This document shows positions 27,119 to 35,171 of a stretch of DNA of 64,000 nt, piece by piece (position 1 is the first letter of the stretch; each line of letters opens with the position of its first letter). A program made the position numbers and the translations under genes. The notes below the pieces were generated by a model. The model searched no databases, had not been told where the DNA came from, and was given only the letters and a program-made list of their open reading frames with translations. The stretch comes from Streptomyces fulvoviolaceus (GTDB lineage: Bacteria; Actinomycetota; Actinomycetes; Streptomycetales; Streptomycetaceae). The stretch spans positions 1-64,000 of the forward strand of contig NZ_JOEY01000010.1 in NCBI RefSeq assembly GCF_000718165.1. The letters run 5' to 3'.

Positions 27119-27967
27119 ATGCCCAACATCCGCGTACTCGACCCCAGCGCCTCGCCGTTGGACTACTTCGGCTCGGAGCTACGCCGTCTGCGGGAGGCGG
27201 CGGGTCTGAAGCAGGGGCAGCTGGGCGACATCATCTTCTGCACGGCTTCCCTGATCGGCCAGGTCGAGACCGCCCACAAGGTCCCGACCCGCGAGTTCGC
27301 GGAGCGGATCGACGCGGCGCTGATGACGGACGGGGCGTTCTCGAGGCTGGTGGGGTTGGTTCTGCGAAGCCAACTACCCACGTGGTTTCAGGCGTTCGCG
27401 GACATGGAGGCGCGGGCGACGTACCTCTCCACGTATCAGTGCCAGTTGGTGTATGGCCTTCTCCAGACGGAGGCGTACGCGCGGGCCGTGCTCGGCGTGG
27501 AGCATACGGACAAGCTCGACGAGGTGGCGGCGGCGCGGATGGAACGCCAGCGCATTCTGAAGCGCGAGCAGCCGCCGGTCCTGTACGTGGTGATGGACGA
27601 GGCGGTGCTGCACCGGCAGATCGGCGGCCGGGATGTCATGCGAAAGCAACTTGCCCACTTGTTGGGTCTCTTCGACCAGCCGTGGATGCAGCTCCAGGTA
27701 CTGCCGTTCTCGGTGGGGGAGCACACCGGAATGATGGGCTCGTTCACTCTGCTGCGTTTCGATGACGACCCGGACATCCACTACAGCGAGAGCTACGACT
27801 CAGGCCATATGACCGCCAACCCGCAAGTGATCAGGCAGCGTTCGGTCGGTTACGCTCGCCTGCAGGCAGACGCCCTCTCCACGAGGGAGTCGGCGGCACT
27901 GATCGCTCGCGTGATGGAGGAACGCTATGGGAAGCAGCTTGGACCTGACGCGCGCCCTGTGGCGTAA
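27119..27967 (+). CDS. XRE-family regulator with DUF5753 domain (WhiJ-like)
   Basis: 282 residues. N-terminal HTH (FGSELRRLREAAGLKQGQLGD, SLIGQVETAHKVP) and a DUF5753 ligand-binding-like domain from ~residue 95 (ARATYLSTYQCQLVYGLLQTEAYARA, VMDEAVLHRQIGG, LQVLPFSVGEHTGM). ATG at 27119. Its 3' end overlaps the DUF397 gene by 41 bp. In WhiJ-type systems the XRE protein represses developmental genes and the small DUF397 partner releases it. Confidence 0.93.
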   Translation: MPNIRVLDPSASPLDYFGSELRRLREAAGLKQGQLGDIIFCTASLIGQVETAHKVPTREFAERIDAALMTDGAFSRLVGLVLRSQLPTWFQAFADMEARATYLSTYQCQLVYGLLQTEAYARAVLGVEHTDKLDEVAAARMERQRILKREQPPVLYVVMDEAVLHRQIGGRDVMRKQLAHLLGLFDQPWMQLQVLPFSVGEHTGMMGSFTLLRFDDDPDIHYSESYDSGHMTANPQVIRQRSVGYARLQADALSTRESAALIARVMEERYGKQLGPDARPVA

Positions 27968-28154
27968 GTCCTCTTACAGCGGCTCCAGCGGCGGCGAGTG
28001 CGTCGAGGTCGCCGACCTCACCCCCCACATCGCCGTCCGCGACTCCAAGAACCCCGGCGTCGGCATCCTCGCCCTCTCGCCGGAGGCATACACCGCTTTC
28101 GTGGGGGCCGTCGCAGGTTTGCAGGTCAGCAACGTGTTCGGCATCCGGGAGTAA
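27927..28154 (+). CDS. DUF397 small partner protein
   Basis: 75 residues from ATG at 27927, in a different frame inside the end of the XRE gene. Hallmarks WRKSSYSGSSGGECVEVA, IAVRDSKNPG and AYTAFVGAV. DUF397 proteins bind their cognate XRE regulator and modulate it during morphological differentiation. GAGGAACGCT precedes the start. Confidence 0.93.
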   Translation: MGSSLDLTRALWRKSSYSGSSGGECVEVADLTPHIAVRDSKNPGVGILALSPEAYTAFVGAVAGLQVSNVFGIRE

Positions 28155-28219
28155 CAGCCTGCCCGTTCTCTTTACGCCATCCGGCGCCATCGTGGCGGCC
28201 TGCGCAGGAAGAGAACGCG

Positions 28220-29719
28220 ATGACGGACACGCAGCCCACGGGCGACACGGACACGAAGGTCGCGGCCATACCCGAGGGGTACTCCCCCCGGCTCTACAAC
28301 GAGGACCTCGCCCCGGCCACCGAGCGCAAGTGGGGCGCGTTCAGCATCTTCAACGTCTGGACCTCCGACGTACACAGCCTGTTCGGCTACTTCCTGGCCG
28401 CCAGCCTGTTCCTGATCGCGGGCAACACCTTCAAGTTCCTCATCGGCATCGGCGTCGGCTCGCTGGTCATCTACTACCTGATGACGCTGATCGGGAAGGC
28501 GGGCGTGAAGACCGGCGTGCCGTACCCGGTCCTGGCCCGCGCCTCCTTCGGCACGTTCGGCGCGAACGTCCCCGCACTGGTCAGGGCGGTCGTCGCCACG
28601 TTCTGGTACGGCGCCCAGACCAGCGCGGCGGCGGGCGCGATCGTCGCCTTCCTCGTCCGCTACGACGGCCCGAAGCACCTGCACGAGACGAGCCACCTCT
28701 TCGACCACAGCGGTCTGGAGGTGCTCTGCTACCTCGGCGTCTGGGCGGCGCAGCTGCTGATCATCAGCAAGGGCATGGAGACGGTCCGCCGCTTCCAGGA
28801 CTTCGCGGGCCCGGCGGTCTGGCTGATGATGCTGGTCCTGGCCGTGGCCCTGTCGGTGAAGGCGGGCACGCTCTCCTTCTCGGTGGACATGCCGGCCAAG
28901 GACCTCGCGGCACTGGCGAAGAGCGCGACGGGCCTGGACGTGACGCCGGGTTCCTTCGCGGCGATAGCGGCCATCGCGGCGACCTGGGTGACGTACTTCG
29001 CCGCGCTGTTCCTGAACTTCGGTGACTTCGCGCGCTTCACGCCGGACGAGAAGACGCTGAAGAAGGGCAACGTCTGGGGCCTGCCGGTCAACCTGATCCT
29101 GTTCTCGCTCGTGGCCGCGCTCACCACTGCCGCGGCGAGCAAGGTATACGGCGAGGTCATCCTCGAACCGGCGGCGATCTCGGCGAAGTTCGACAGCGCG
29201 TTCCTGGTCCTGCTCGCCGCCCTGACCTTCGCGGTGGCGACCCTGGGCATCAACGTCGTCGCCAACTTCGTCAGCCCGGCCTTCGACTTCGCCAACGTCG
29301 CCCCGAAGCACATCACGTTCAAGCGCGGCGGCCTGATCGCGGCGGTCATCGCCCTGCTCCTCTACCCCCTCCACCCCTGGGACAACGCCCCGAGCTTCGT
29401 CAACGCCATCGGCTCGACGATGGGCCCGATCTTCGGTGTGGTCGTCGTCGACTACTACCTCCTCCGCAAGGCCCAGCTGAACGTCCCCGACCTCTACAAG
29501 GAGGACGGCGAGTTCCGCTTCCAGGGCGGCTGGAACGTACGCGCCTTCGTGGCGGCGGGCATCGGCGCGATCTTCTCCAGCATCCTGCCGACGTACGGGC
29601 CGTCCGGGTACGGGGCGGCGCTGGGGCCGTACTCCTGGTTCATCGGGGTGCTGGTCGCGGGTGCGATCTACTTCGGGGTCAGTGGGGGAAAGAGTCGGCT
29701 GGTGTCCCGGACCGCATGA
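28220..29719 (+). CDS. NCS1-family nucleobase/hydantoin/allantoin permease
   Basis: 499 residues from ATG at 28220 with AGGAAGAG upstream. Twelve hydrophobic segments; signatures of NCS1 carriers: YNEDLAPATERKWGAFSIFNVWTSD (TM1 start), the PYPVLARASFGTFGANVPAL loop, and FWYGAQTSAAA. These are sodium- or proton-coupled importers of purine/pyrimidine bases, allantoin, hydantoins or thiamine-like compounds. The WTSDVHSLFGYF segment resembles Mhp1-type members. No catabolic partner genes are adjacent, so the substrate is open. Confidence 0.9.
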   Translation: MTDTQPTGDTDTKVAAIPEGYSPRLYNEDLAPATERKWGAFSIFNVWTSDVHSLFGYFLAASLFLIAGNTFKFLIGIGVGSLVIYYLMTLIGKAGVKTGVPYPVLARASFGTFGANVPALVRAVVATFWYGAQTSAAAGAIVAFLVRYDGPKHLHETSHLFDHSGLEVLCYLGVWAAQLLIISKGMETVRRFQDFAGPAVWLMMLVLAVALSVKAGTLSFSVDMPAKDLAALAKSATGLDVTPGSFAAIAAIAATWVTYFAALFLNFGDFARFTPDEKTLKKGNVWGLPVNLILFSLVAALTTAAASKVYGEVILEPAAISAKFDSAFLVLLAALTFAVATLGINVVANFVSPAFDFANVAPKHITFKRGGLIAAVIALLLYPLHPWDNAPSFVNAIGSTMGPIFGVVVVDYYLLRKAQLNVPDLYKEDGEFRFQGGWNVRAFVAAGIGAIFSSILPTYGPSGYGAALGPYSWFIGVLVAGAIYFGVSGGKSRLVSRTA

Positions 29720-29741
29720 CCCGGGGGCCACGTCGGCAGGG

Positions 29742-29927
29742 TCAGCGCGACTGTGCCTGCCCCGGGGTGTGCTGGACCTGAGCGGGCTGGACCTGGTCGT
29801 GCCGCGGGCTTGGTTCCGCCGCCCGGGCCGGGCCCGCGTTGGCCGCCAGGACGAGCGCGGTCACGGCGGCGACCGCGGCGGCGAAACCCCTGGCGTAACG
29901 CGCGGTGGTGCTGGTGCGTTCGAGCAC
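29742..29927 (-). CDS. Tiny secreted peptide, divergent from XRE-TPR regulator
   Basis: 61 residues from GTG at 29927, with GAGG 5 nt upstream. Signal peptide TARYARGFAAAVAAVTALVL ends near GPARAA; the mature part is only ~30 residues (EPSPRHDQVQPAQVQ and HTPGQAQSR), hydrophilic and Gln/Pro-rich. The longer in-frame opening upstream reads through the palindrome and lacks a start signal. Position opposite a TPR regulator suggests a secreted signal or precursor, but this is inference. Confidence 0.6.
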   Translation of the reverse strand: MLERTSTTARYARGFAAAVAAVTALVLAANAGPARAAEPSPRHDQVQPAQVQHTPGQAQSR

Positions 29928-29961
29928 GGCGACCTCGCAACAGCGAAACTGAACAGTGGTC

Positions 29962-29993
29962 AACGGCGTATTAAGCCTGCTTAATACGCCGTT
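29962..29993. promoter_or_regulatory. Perfect 32-bp palindrome, probable operator
   Basis: 15-bp arms (29962-29976 and 29979-29993, AACGGCGTATTAAGC and its complement) around CT. It is strikingly AT-rich against its surroundings and lies 35 bp before the small-peptide start and 53 bp before the XRE-TPR start, so a dimeric regulator bound here could control both. Confidence 0.65.
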
Positions 29994-30045
29994 TAACCTA
30001 GGGGCTGCGGAAGCCGAACGGCAAGAGGCACTGGGGGAGTTGGCC

Positions 30046-31389
30046 ATGTCGGAGCGGGACGACCCGGGCATCATCGGGCGCAGGGTGCAGCAGCTGCGCG
30101 TCGAACGCGGACTGACCCAGAAGCAGTTGGCCGAGCCGGCCTACACGCCCGCCTACATCTCCACCCTGGAGTCCGGCCGGGTGCGCCCCTCCGACGACGC
30201 GCTCCGGCATCTCGCCGAGCGGCTCGGCGTCGGTTTCGAGGAGCTGGCCACCGGCCGCCCGGCTCGGCTCGTCACCGATCTGCGCCTGAGGCTGACCGGC
30301 GCCCAGCGCACCCTCGCCACCGGGGAGGCCGAGGAGGCGGCCGGGCAGTACACCGCCCTGCTCACCGAGGTGGAGTCGCTCGACCTCGTCGAGATACAGG
30401 CCGAGGCGCTGCTCGGACTCGGTGAATGCGCCGTGGAGACAGGGGAGCTGGAGGCGGCCCGGCAGTACTTCGAGCGGGCCGAGCAGGCGCTCGGCGACGT
30501 GCCGCTGCCCGCCCGCGTCCCCGCCCTGCGCGGCCGTGCCCTCTCCCACTACCTGGCGGGCGAACTCCGCTACTCCGTCTACCTGTTGGAATCCACCATC
30601 GACGAGCTCAACCGCGGCGGCCTGCACGACCCCGACGCGCTGCTCCTCCTCTACGCCAGCGTCATCGCCCCCTACATGGACATGGGCGCCCATGCCCGCG
30701 CCGCCCAGGCCGCCGAACTCGCCCTCGCCCTCGCCCCGCAGGTCGGCGACCCCGCCCTCGTCGCCCGGATGCACCGGTCCGTCGCCCGTACCCTGCTCGC
30801 CGAGGGCAGGGTCGCCGAGGCCGACGCCTCGCTGGCCAAGGCGGCCGAGCTGTACCGGCAGCTGCAGCTGCGCACCGAACTCGCCAACTGCCATTGGATG
30901 CGCGGCTACGTCTACGCCCAGAACGGCGAACTGGAGGGCGCGGAGAGCGAGTTGAGGCAGGCGCTCGCCATGCTCTCCGCCAAGCGGGCCGCCCTCTACT
31001 CCAGCCAGGCCGCGGTCGAGCTCGCCGACGTACTGCACCGCCGCGGCAAGTCCGAGGAGGCCGCAGCACTCCTCCACGACGTGCTCAGTGACTTCAGCCC
31101 CGAACGCGGCGCCCTGCACTCCGCCGCCGCGCACCGCCTCCTCGGCATCATCGCCGAGGACGCCCGCGACACCGAGGCCGCCGAGGAGCACTACGTCCGC
31201 GCGCTCAGCGTGCTGGAGCGGGCCGGCGCGGCCGGTGACCTGGCCGACCTGTGCCGGCTGCTCGGCGACCTGCTGCGCCGCACGGGCCGGGTGGAGGCCG
31301 CGCTGGACGCGTACCGGACGGGCCTCGGCCACCGTACGGCTCCCGGCACCACCACGCTGGGACCCGCACCCGCACAGCCTCCTCTCTGA
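30046..31389 (+). CDS. XRE-HTH regulator with TPR domain
   Basis: 447 residues from ATG at 30046 with GGGGGAG upstream. HTH at residues ~9-65 (IIGRRVQQLRVERGLTQKQLA, YISTLESGRVRPSDDALRHLA), then about eight tetratricopeptide-like helix pairs (~80-430), e.g. ALLGLGECAVETGELEAARQYF, HWMRGYVYAQNGELEGAESEL. The plan matches RRNPP-like and actinobacterial HTH-TPR regulators, whose TPR groove can bind a peptide. The perfect palindrome upstream is a likely autoregulatory site. Confidence 0.88.
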   Translation: MSERDDPGIIGRRVQQLRVERGLTQKQLAEPAYTPAYISTLESGRVRPSDDALRHLAERLGVGFEELATGRPARLVTDLRLRLTGAQRTLATGEAEEAAGQYTALLTEVESLDLVEIQAEALLGLGECAVETGELEAARQYFERAEQALGDVPLPARVPALRGRALSHYLAGELRYSVYLLESTIDELNRGGLHDPDALLLLYASVIAPYMDMGAHARAAQAAELALALAPQVGDPALVARMHRSVARTLLAEGRVAEADASLAKAAELYRQLQLRTELANCHWMRGYVYAQNGELEGAESELRQALAMLSAKRAALYSSQAAVELADVLHRRGKSEEAAALLHDVLSDFSPERGALHSAAAHRLLGIIAEDARDTEAAEEHYVRALSVLERAGAAGDLADLCRLLGDLLRRTGRVEAALDAYRTGLGHRTAPGTTTLGPAPAQPPL

Positions 31390-31458
31390 CCAATCCGAGG
31401 TGGCGCACAGCGGCCGGGGGTTAGCCTTCGCGGGGATACGGACGAGCAGGCGGGGCGC

Positions 31459-32463
31459 GTGGAGAATCAACGGACGGTGGCCGACGGCCTGCGGCTCGCC
31501 GTGCGCGCGCTCGTGTACGCCGTGCTCGGCGGCGCCGCGCTGCTCGCCATCGCCACCGTCGTCTCGGTGCTCGGGCCGATGCTCGCCCTCGACCTCTACA
31601 CCCCGCCCGTCGCCGCCTGGTGGACCGTCTTCACGGCGGTCGCGGTCCAGGGCGTGCCGTTCCTCCTCCTCGGTACGGTCGTCTCCGCGGCGATCGGCGC
31701 CTTCGTACCGGAGAAGGTCTTCACCCGCCTCCTCCCGCGCAACCAGGCACTGGCGGTGCCGGTGGCGGGCGCCGCGGGAGTCGTACTCCCCGGTTGTGAG
31801 TGTGCGTCGGTTCCGGTGGCCGGGAGCCTGATGCGGCGGGGAGTGGCCCCGGCGGCCGCCCTCGCTTTCCTCCTCTCCGCACCCGCGATCAACCCGGTGG
31901 TGCTGGTGGCCACCTCGATCGCCTTCCCCGGCCAGCCGAAGATGGTGCTCGGCCGACTGGTCGCCTCGCTCGCGACGGCCGTGGTGATGGGCTGGCTCTG
32001 GGCCCGGTTCGGGCGGGAGGAGTGGCTGCGGCTGCCGAAGCGGGAGACCACGCACTCGGGGAGGGGCCTGCGCGCCTTCGGCGCCGGACTCCAGCACGAC
32101 TTCCTGCACGCGGGCGGCTTCCTCGTCCTCGGCGCGGCGGCCGCGGCGACCTTCAACATCACCGTTCCGCGCTCCGTCCTCGACCTCTTCACCGACTCGG
32201 CCTGGCTGTCGGTGCTGCTGCTGGCCGTCCTCGCGGTCGTCCTGTGCGTGTGCAGCGAGGCCGACGCGTTCGTTGCCGCCTCGCTCAGCGGGTTCTCGCC
32301 GACCGCGCGGCTGGCGTTCATGGTGGTGGGGCCGATGGTCGACCTGAAGCTGATCGCGTTGCAGACGGGGACGTTCGGGCGCGCCTTCGCGGTGCGGTTC
32401 TCGTCCGTGACCTGGGTGGTGGCCGTGGTGAGCAGTGTGCTCGTGGGGTGGTGGCTGCTGTGA
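31459..32463 (+). CDS. Permease of the DUF318/ArsP-like family
   Basis: 334 residues, GTG start at 31459. About eight TM helices in two inverted halves. Half 1 carries VVLPGCECASVPVAGSLMRRGV, half 2 CVCSEADAFVAASL, the paired Cys motifs of the DUF318 (YraQ/YcgR) permeases. Related ArsP proteins export organoarsenicals; other members are linked to zinc or unknown metals. The stop overlaps the next start (GTGA), so this pair is translated together with the DUF1980 protein and likely forms one complex. Confidence 0.87.
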   Translation: MENQRTVADGLRLAVRALVYAVLGGAALLAIATVVSVLGPMLALDLYTPPVAAWWTVFTAVAVQGVPFLLLGTVVSAAIGAFVPEKVFTRLLPRNQALAVPVAGAAGVVLPGCECASVPVAGSLMRRGVAPAAALAFLLSAPAINPVVLVATSIAFPGQPKMVLGRLVASLATAVVMGWLWARFGREEWLRLPKRETTHSGRGLRAFGAGLQHDFLHAGGFLVLGAAAAATFNITVPRSVLDLFTDSAWLSVLLLAVLAVVLCVCSEADAFVAASLSGFSPTARLAFMVVGPMVDLKLIALQTGTFGRAFAVRFSSVTWVVAVVSSVLVGWWLL

Positions 32464-33230
32464 GGCGGTACGGGTCCTCCCTGTTGCTGGTGCTCGTGGG
32501 CGCGGCGGTCCTGCGGATCTCCCTCTTCAGCGAGCTGTATCTGCGGTATGTGCAGGCGGGGCTGAGGCCGTATCTGGTCGTGTCCGGGGCGGTGCTCGTG
32601 CTGCTGGGCGTCGCGATGGCCGTCGTACGGAGAACAACGCACGACGAGCACGAAGCCGGGCACGAAGCCGGGCACGACGATGACGGTGCAGACGATGAAG
32701 ACGGCCATCACCACCATGGCCACGGCGGCGGCGGCCCCCGCATCGCCTGGCTCCTCACCCTCCCCGCCCTTGCCCTGCTCCTCTTCCCCCCGCCCGCCCT
32801 CGGCTCCTACAGCGCGGAACGCGAGGCGGCGCGGACGGCCGCGCAGGGTGTCGGGACCTTCCCGGCGCTGCCCGCCGGGAACCCCGTCGCGCTCACCCTC
32901 GCCGAGTTCAGCTCGCGGGCGATCTACGACAGCGGACGCTCGCTGAAGGGCCGTACCGTCCGGATGACGGGGTTCGTCACCCACGGCGACGACGGCGCCT
33001 GGTACGTCACCCGGCTCCTCGTCACCTGCTGCGCCGCCGACGCGTCGACCAGCAAGGTCGAGGTCCGCGGCGATGCGGACGGGGCTCCGCCGGTCGACAC
33101 CTGGGTCACGGTCACCGGCACCTGGCATCCCAAGGGCAAGCTGGGCACGGACGCGGCGTGGCCGGCGGTGCTGGACGTGAGCTCCGTGAAGCGGGTGAAG
33201 CAGCCGGCGGATCCGTACGAGCAGCGGTAG
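32460..33230 (+). CDS. TIGR03943/DUF1980 permease partner with His-rich loop
   Basis: 256 residues, GTG at 32460 overlapping the previous stop. Two N-terminal TM helices, then a strongly metal-binding loop (HDEHEAGHEAGHDDDG, DGHHHHGHGG), a third TM helix, and an external OB-like beta domain (RTVRMTGFVTHGDDGAWYVTRLLVTCCAAD, VDTWVTVTGTWHP). The DUF318-DUF1980 pair is conserved across bacteria. The His/Asp loop suggests a divalent-metal role such as zinc or cobalt; I see no clear Zur site before the pair. Confidence 0.87.
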   Translation: MRRYGSSLLLVLVGAAVLRISLFSELYLRYVQAGLRPYLVVSGAVLVLLGVAMAVVRRTTHDEHEAGHEAGHDDDGADDEDGHHHHGHGGGGPRIAWLLTLPALALLLFPPPALGSYSAEREAARTAAQGVGTFPALPAGNPVALTLAEFSSRAIYDSGRSLKGRTVRMTGFVTHGDDGAWYVTRLLVTCCAADASTSKVEVRGDADGAPPVDTWVTVTGTWHPKGKLGTDAAWPAVLDVSSVKRVKQPADPYEQR

Positions 33231-33294
33231 GCCGGCGGGCCCCGGGTACTCGGAGGGCGGGCCGTACCCCTTCCCGGTCCCTGGAGGGCTCGTC

Positions 33295-34077
33295 GTGACC
33301 GATGAACATCCCAGCGGACCGGGGCGCGGTGAACGGACCCTGGCCCGGCTGCAGACCCTGCTGCTGGAGGCCGACGGCCTGGACGACTTCCTGCGGGAGC
33401 TCGTCCGGCTCGCCGCGACCGCGCTGCCCGCCCCGGTGTACTGCTCGATCACCCTCAGCGGCGAGAAGCGCTCCCACCCGTACACCGCGGCCGCCAGCGA
33501 CGAACTCGTGGAGCTGTTCGACCAGCGGCAGTACGAGGTGGACGAGGGCCCCTGCCTGGAGACCCTGCGCACCGGCATCCCGCACCACATCGACGACGTC
33601 GACCAGGAGGACCGCTTCGGCGCCTTCCCGGGGCTCGCCCGTGCGAACGGCCTGCGCAGCATGCTCGCGCTGCCCCTGGCCCCGCCCCGGCAGCACGTCG
33701 CCGGCGTCCTGAACATGTACTCCACCGAGGTGGGCGCCTTCACCGGGCCGGTCCGGGAGCAGGCCGCCGTCTTCGCGAGCCACGCGTCGGGGGCGCTCGG
33801 GGTGGCCCTGAAGTTCGCCGGGCAGCAGCAGTTCAGCCTGGACCTGCAGAGCGCGATCGCCTCACGCACCGTCATCGACCAGGCGCTCGGCATCGTCATG
33901 TCCCGGCAGGGCTGCACCGCCGAACGCGCCTTCAACATCCTCACCCGCGCCTCGCAGACCCGGAACATCAAGCTCCGCGACCTCGCCGCCGACCTCGTCC
34001 GCAACGTCTCCGGCGAGGCACCCGCCGTACGCCCACTGTGGCCGCGCAACTCTCCGCTGCGTGGTGAGAGGGGCTGA
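33295..34077 (+). CDS. GAF-ANTAR RNA-binding antiterminator-type regulator
   Basis: 260 residues, GTG at 33295 with GGAGGG upstream. GAF domain ~residues 18-175 (YCSITLSGEKRSHPYTAAAS, DEGPCLETLRTG) and a C-terminal ANTAR three-helix domain (~190-245: LQSAIASRTVIDQALGIVMSRQGCTAERAFNIL). ANTAR domains bind tandem hexaloop RNA hairpins and prevent transcription termination; the GAF part senses a ligand or redox state. The target transcript is unknown; a second copy lies 330 bp downstream. Confidence 0.9.
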   Translation: MTDEHPSGPGRGERTLARLQTLLLEADGLDDFLRELVRLAATALPAPVYCSITLSGEKRSHPYTAAASDELVELFDQRQYEVDEGPCLETLRTGIPHHIDDVDQEDRFGAFPGLARANGLRSMLALPLAPPRQHVAGVLNMYSTEVGAFTGPVREQAAVFASHASGALGVALKFAGQQQFSLDLQSAIASRTVIDQALGIVMSRQGCTAERAFNILTRASQTRNIKLRDLAADLVRNVSGEAPAVRPLWPRNSPLRGERG

Positions 34078-34112
34078 GGCCGGCGGATCAAGTCGCAGGG
34101 AAGCAGCGGCAC

Positions 34113-34130
34113 CTCACCGGCGCCGGTGAG
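34113..34130. repeat. 18-bp perfect palindrome after GAF-ANTAR gene
   Basis: CTCACCGGCGCCGGTGAG, self-complementary, 35 bp past the stop codon. It might contribute to termination, but with no unpaired loop the role is uncertain. Confidence 0.4.
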
Positions 34131-34210
34131 CGGGGTCCGGTGCGTGCGGCTGCAAGGCGGAGGAGGCGTTGACATCAGCCGCTGCCGCGGCGGGCGACGC
34201 GATGAGGGTC

Positions 34211-34297
34211 TCCCCGCGTGAGGTCGTTCGAGCGTGGGGGAGTCGGCGACCGACGACAACGCGGCTGGGTCCCCCACGCCCTTGAGGCAGTGGAGGA
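34211..34297. repeat. Cluster of short palindromic elements
   Basis: Contains CGTGGGGGA (34233-34241) paired with TCCCCCACG (34270-34278) and a GGGTCCCCC...TTGAGGCAGTGG unit like the one interrupting the FUSC gene. The 334-bp gap between the two GAF-ANTAR genes (34078-34411) otherwise shows no gene. Confidence 0.55.
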
Positions 34298-34411
34298 GTG
34301 CGTGCCAGACCTCGCGCCCGCGACAGGATCCGCCGGACCGGCCCCAGGGGTTTCGCCCGGTGGACGACGGGTAGTCGGGCGGCGCCACGCCGACCGAAGG
34401 AGGCGGTGGCT

Positions 34412-35155
34412 GTGCGGCCCAGGGACGACCGCGAGCGCGAGCCCGAGCCGGACGGGGCGCGGGCAGCCCACATGATCGCCGAGGGTGTGCGGGGGGCCGG
34501 ACCGGGCGAGATCCCGGGTCGGCTGTGCACGGTGGCCGTCAGACTCCTTCCGATCAGCGGCGCCAGCGTGTCGCTGTGCGGTGACGGCATGCCCGTACAG
34601 CTGAGCGCGAGCGGGGACAGGGCCGCGGAACTGTCGGAGGTGCAGGCCACCCTGGGCGAGGGCCCGTGTCTCTACGCCGCCCAGCTCGGCGTCCCCGTCC
34701 TCGCCACCGATCTGACGGCGGGCCAGGACGCCCTGCGCTGGCCGGTCTTCGCCCAGGAGGCGACGGCGGCCGGGGTCCGGGCGGTGTACTCGATCCCGCT
34801 GGGCAACGACACGATGTGCGTCGGCACCCTCGACCTCTACCGCGACGTCCCCGGCGAGCTGGGCCTGAAGGACCTGCACGCCGCGCAACTCGTGGCCGGT
34901 GTCATGACGGTGGCCCTGATGGCGCTCCCCCACGGCGAGGAGAACGGCTTCCTGGAAGGCGAGGCCTGGCTGAGCGGTCTGACCGCCGACCACGACGAGG
35001 TCCACCAGGCCGTCGGCATGATCATGGTGCAGCTCGGCGCGGGCGCGGACGAGGCACTGGCCCGTCTGCGCGCCCACGCCTTCGCCCACGACCGGACGGC
35101 CCTGGAGATGGCGCGCGAGGTGATCGAGCACCGGACGCGGATCGACCGCGACTGA
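34412..35155 (+). CDS. Second GAF-ANTAR regulator
   Basis: 247 residues from GTG at 34412, placed 8 nt after AGGAGG (a GTG at 34406 is also possible; the long upstream open frame is Arg-rich noise). GAF domain ~30-165 (VRLLPISGASVSLCGDGMPV, LGEGPCLYAAQLGVPVLATDL, AVYSIPLGNDTMCVGTLDLY) and ANTAR ~185-245 (DEVHQAVGMIMVQLGAGADEALARL, ALEMAREVIEHR). It shares the layout of the neighbour but is clearly diverged. It likely binds RNA to control elongation. Confidence 0.88.
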   Translation: MRPRDDREREPEPDGARAAHMIAEGVRGAGPGEIPGRLCTVAVRLLPISGASVSLCGDGMPVQLSASGDRAAELSEVQATLGEGPCLYAAQLGVPVLATDLTAGQDALRWPVFAQEATAAGVRAVYSIPLGNDTMCVGTLDLYRDVPGELGLKDLHAAQLVAGVMTVALMALPHGEENGFLEGEAWLSGLTADHDEVHQAVGMIMVQLGAGADEALARLRAHAFAHDRTALEMAREVIEHRTRIDRD

Positions 35156-35171
35156 GCCGGCCCGGCGTCGG

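Noticed and set aside
29742..30074. Longer 110-residue version of the small secreted peptide
   Set aside because: It would begin inside the opposite gene and run through the palindrome; the signal peptide and ribosome site fit the GTG at 29927.
34298..34411. N-terminal Arg-rich extension of the second GAF-ANTAR protein
   Set aside because: AGGAGG lies at 34398-34403, correctly placed only for the GTG at 34406 or 34412.
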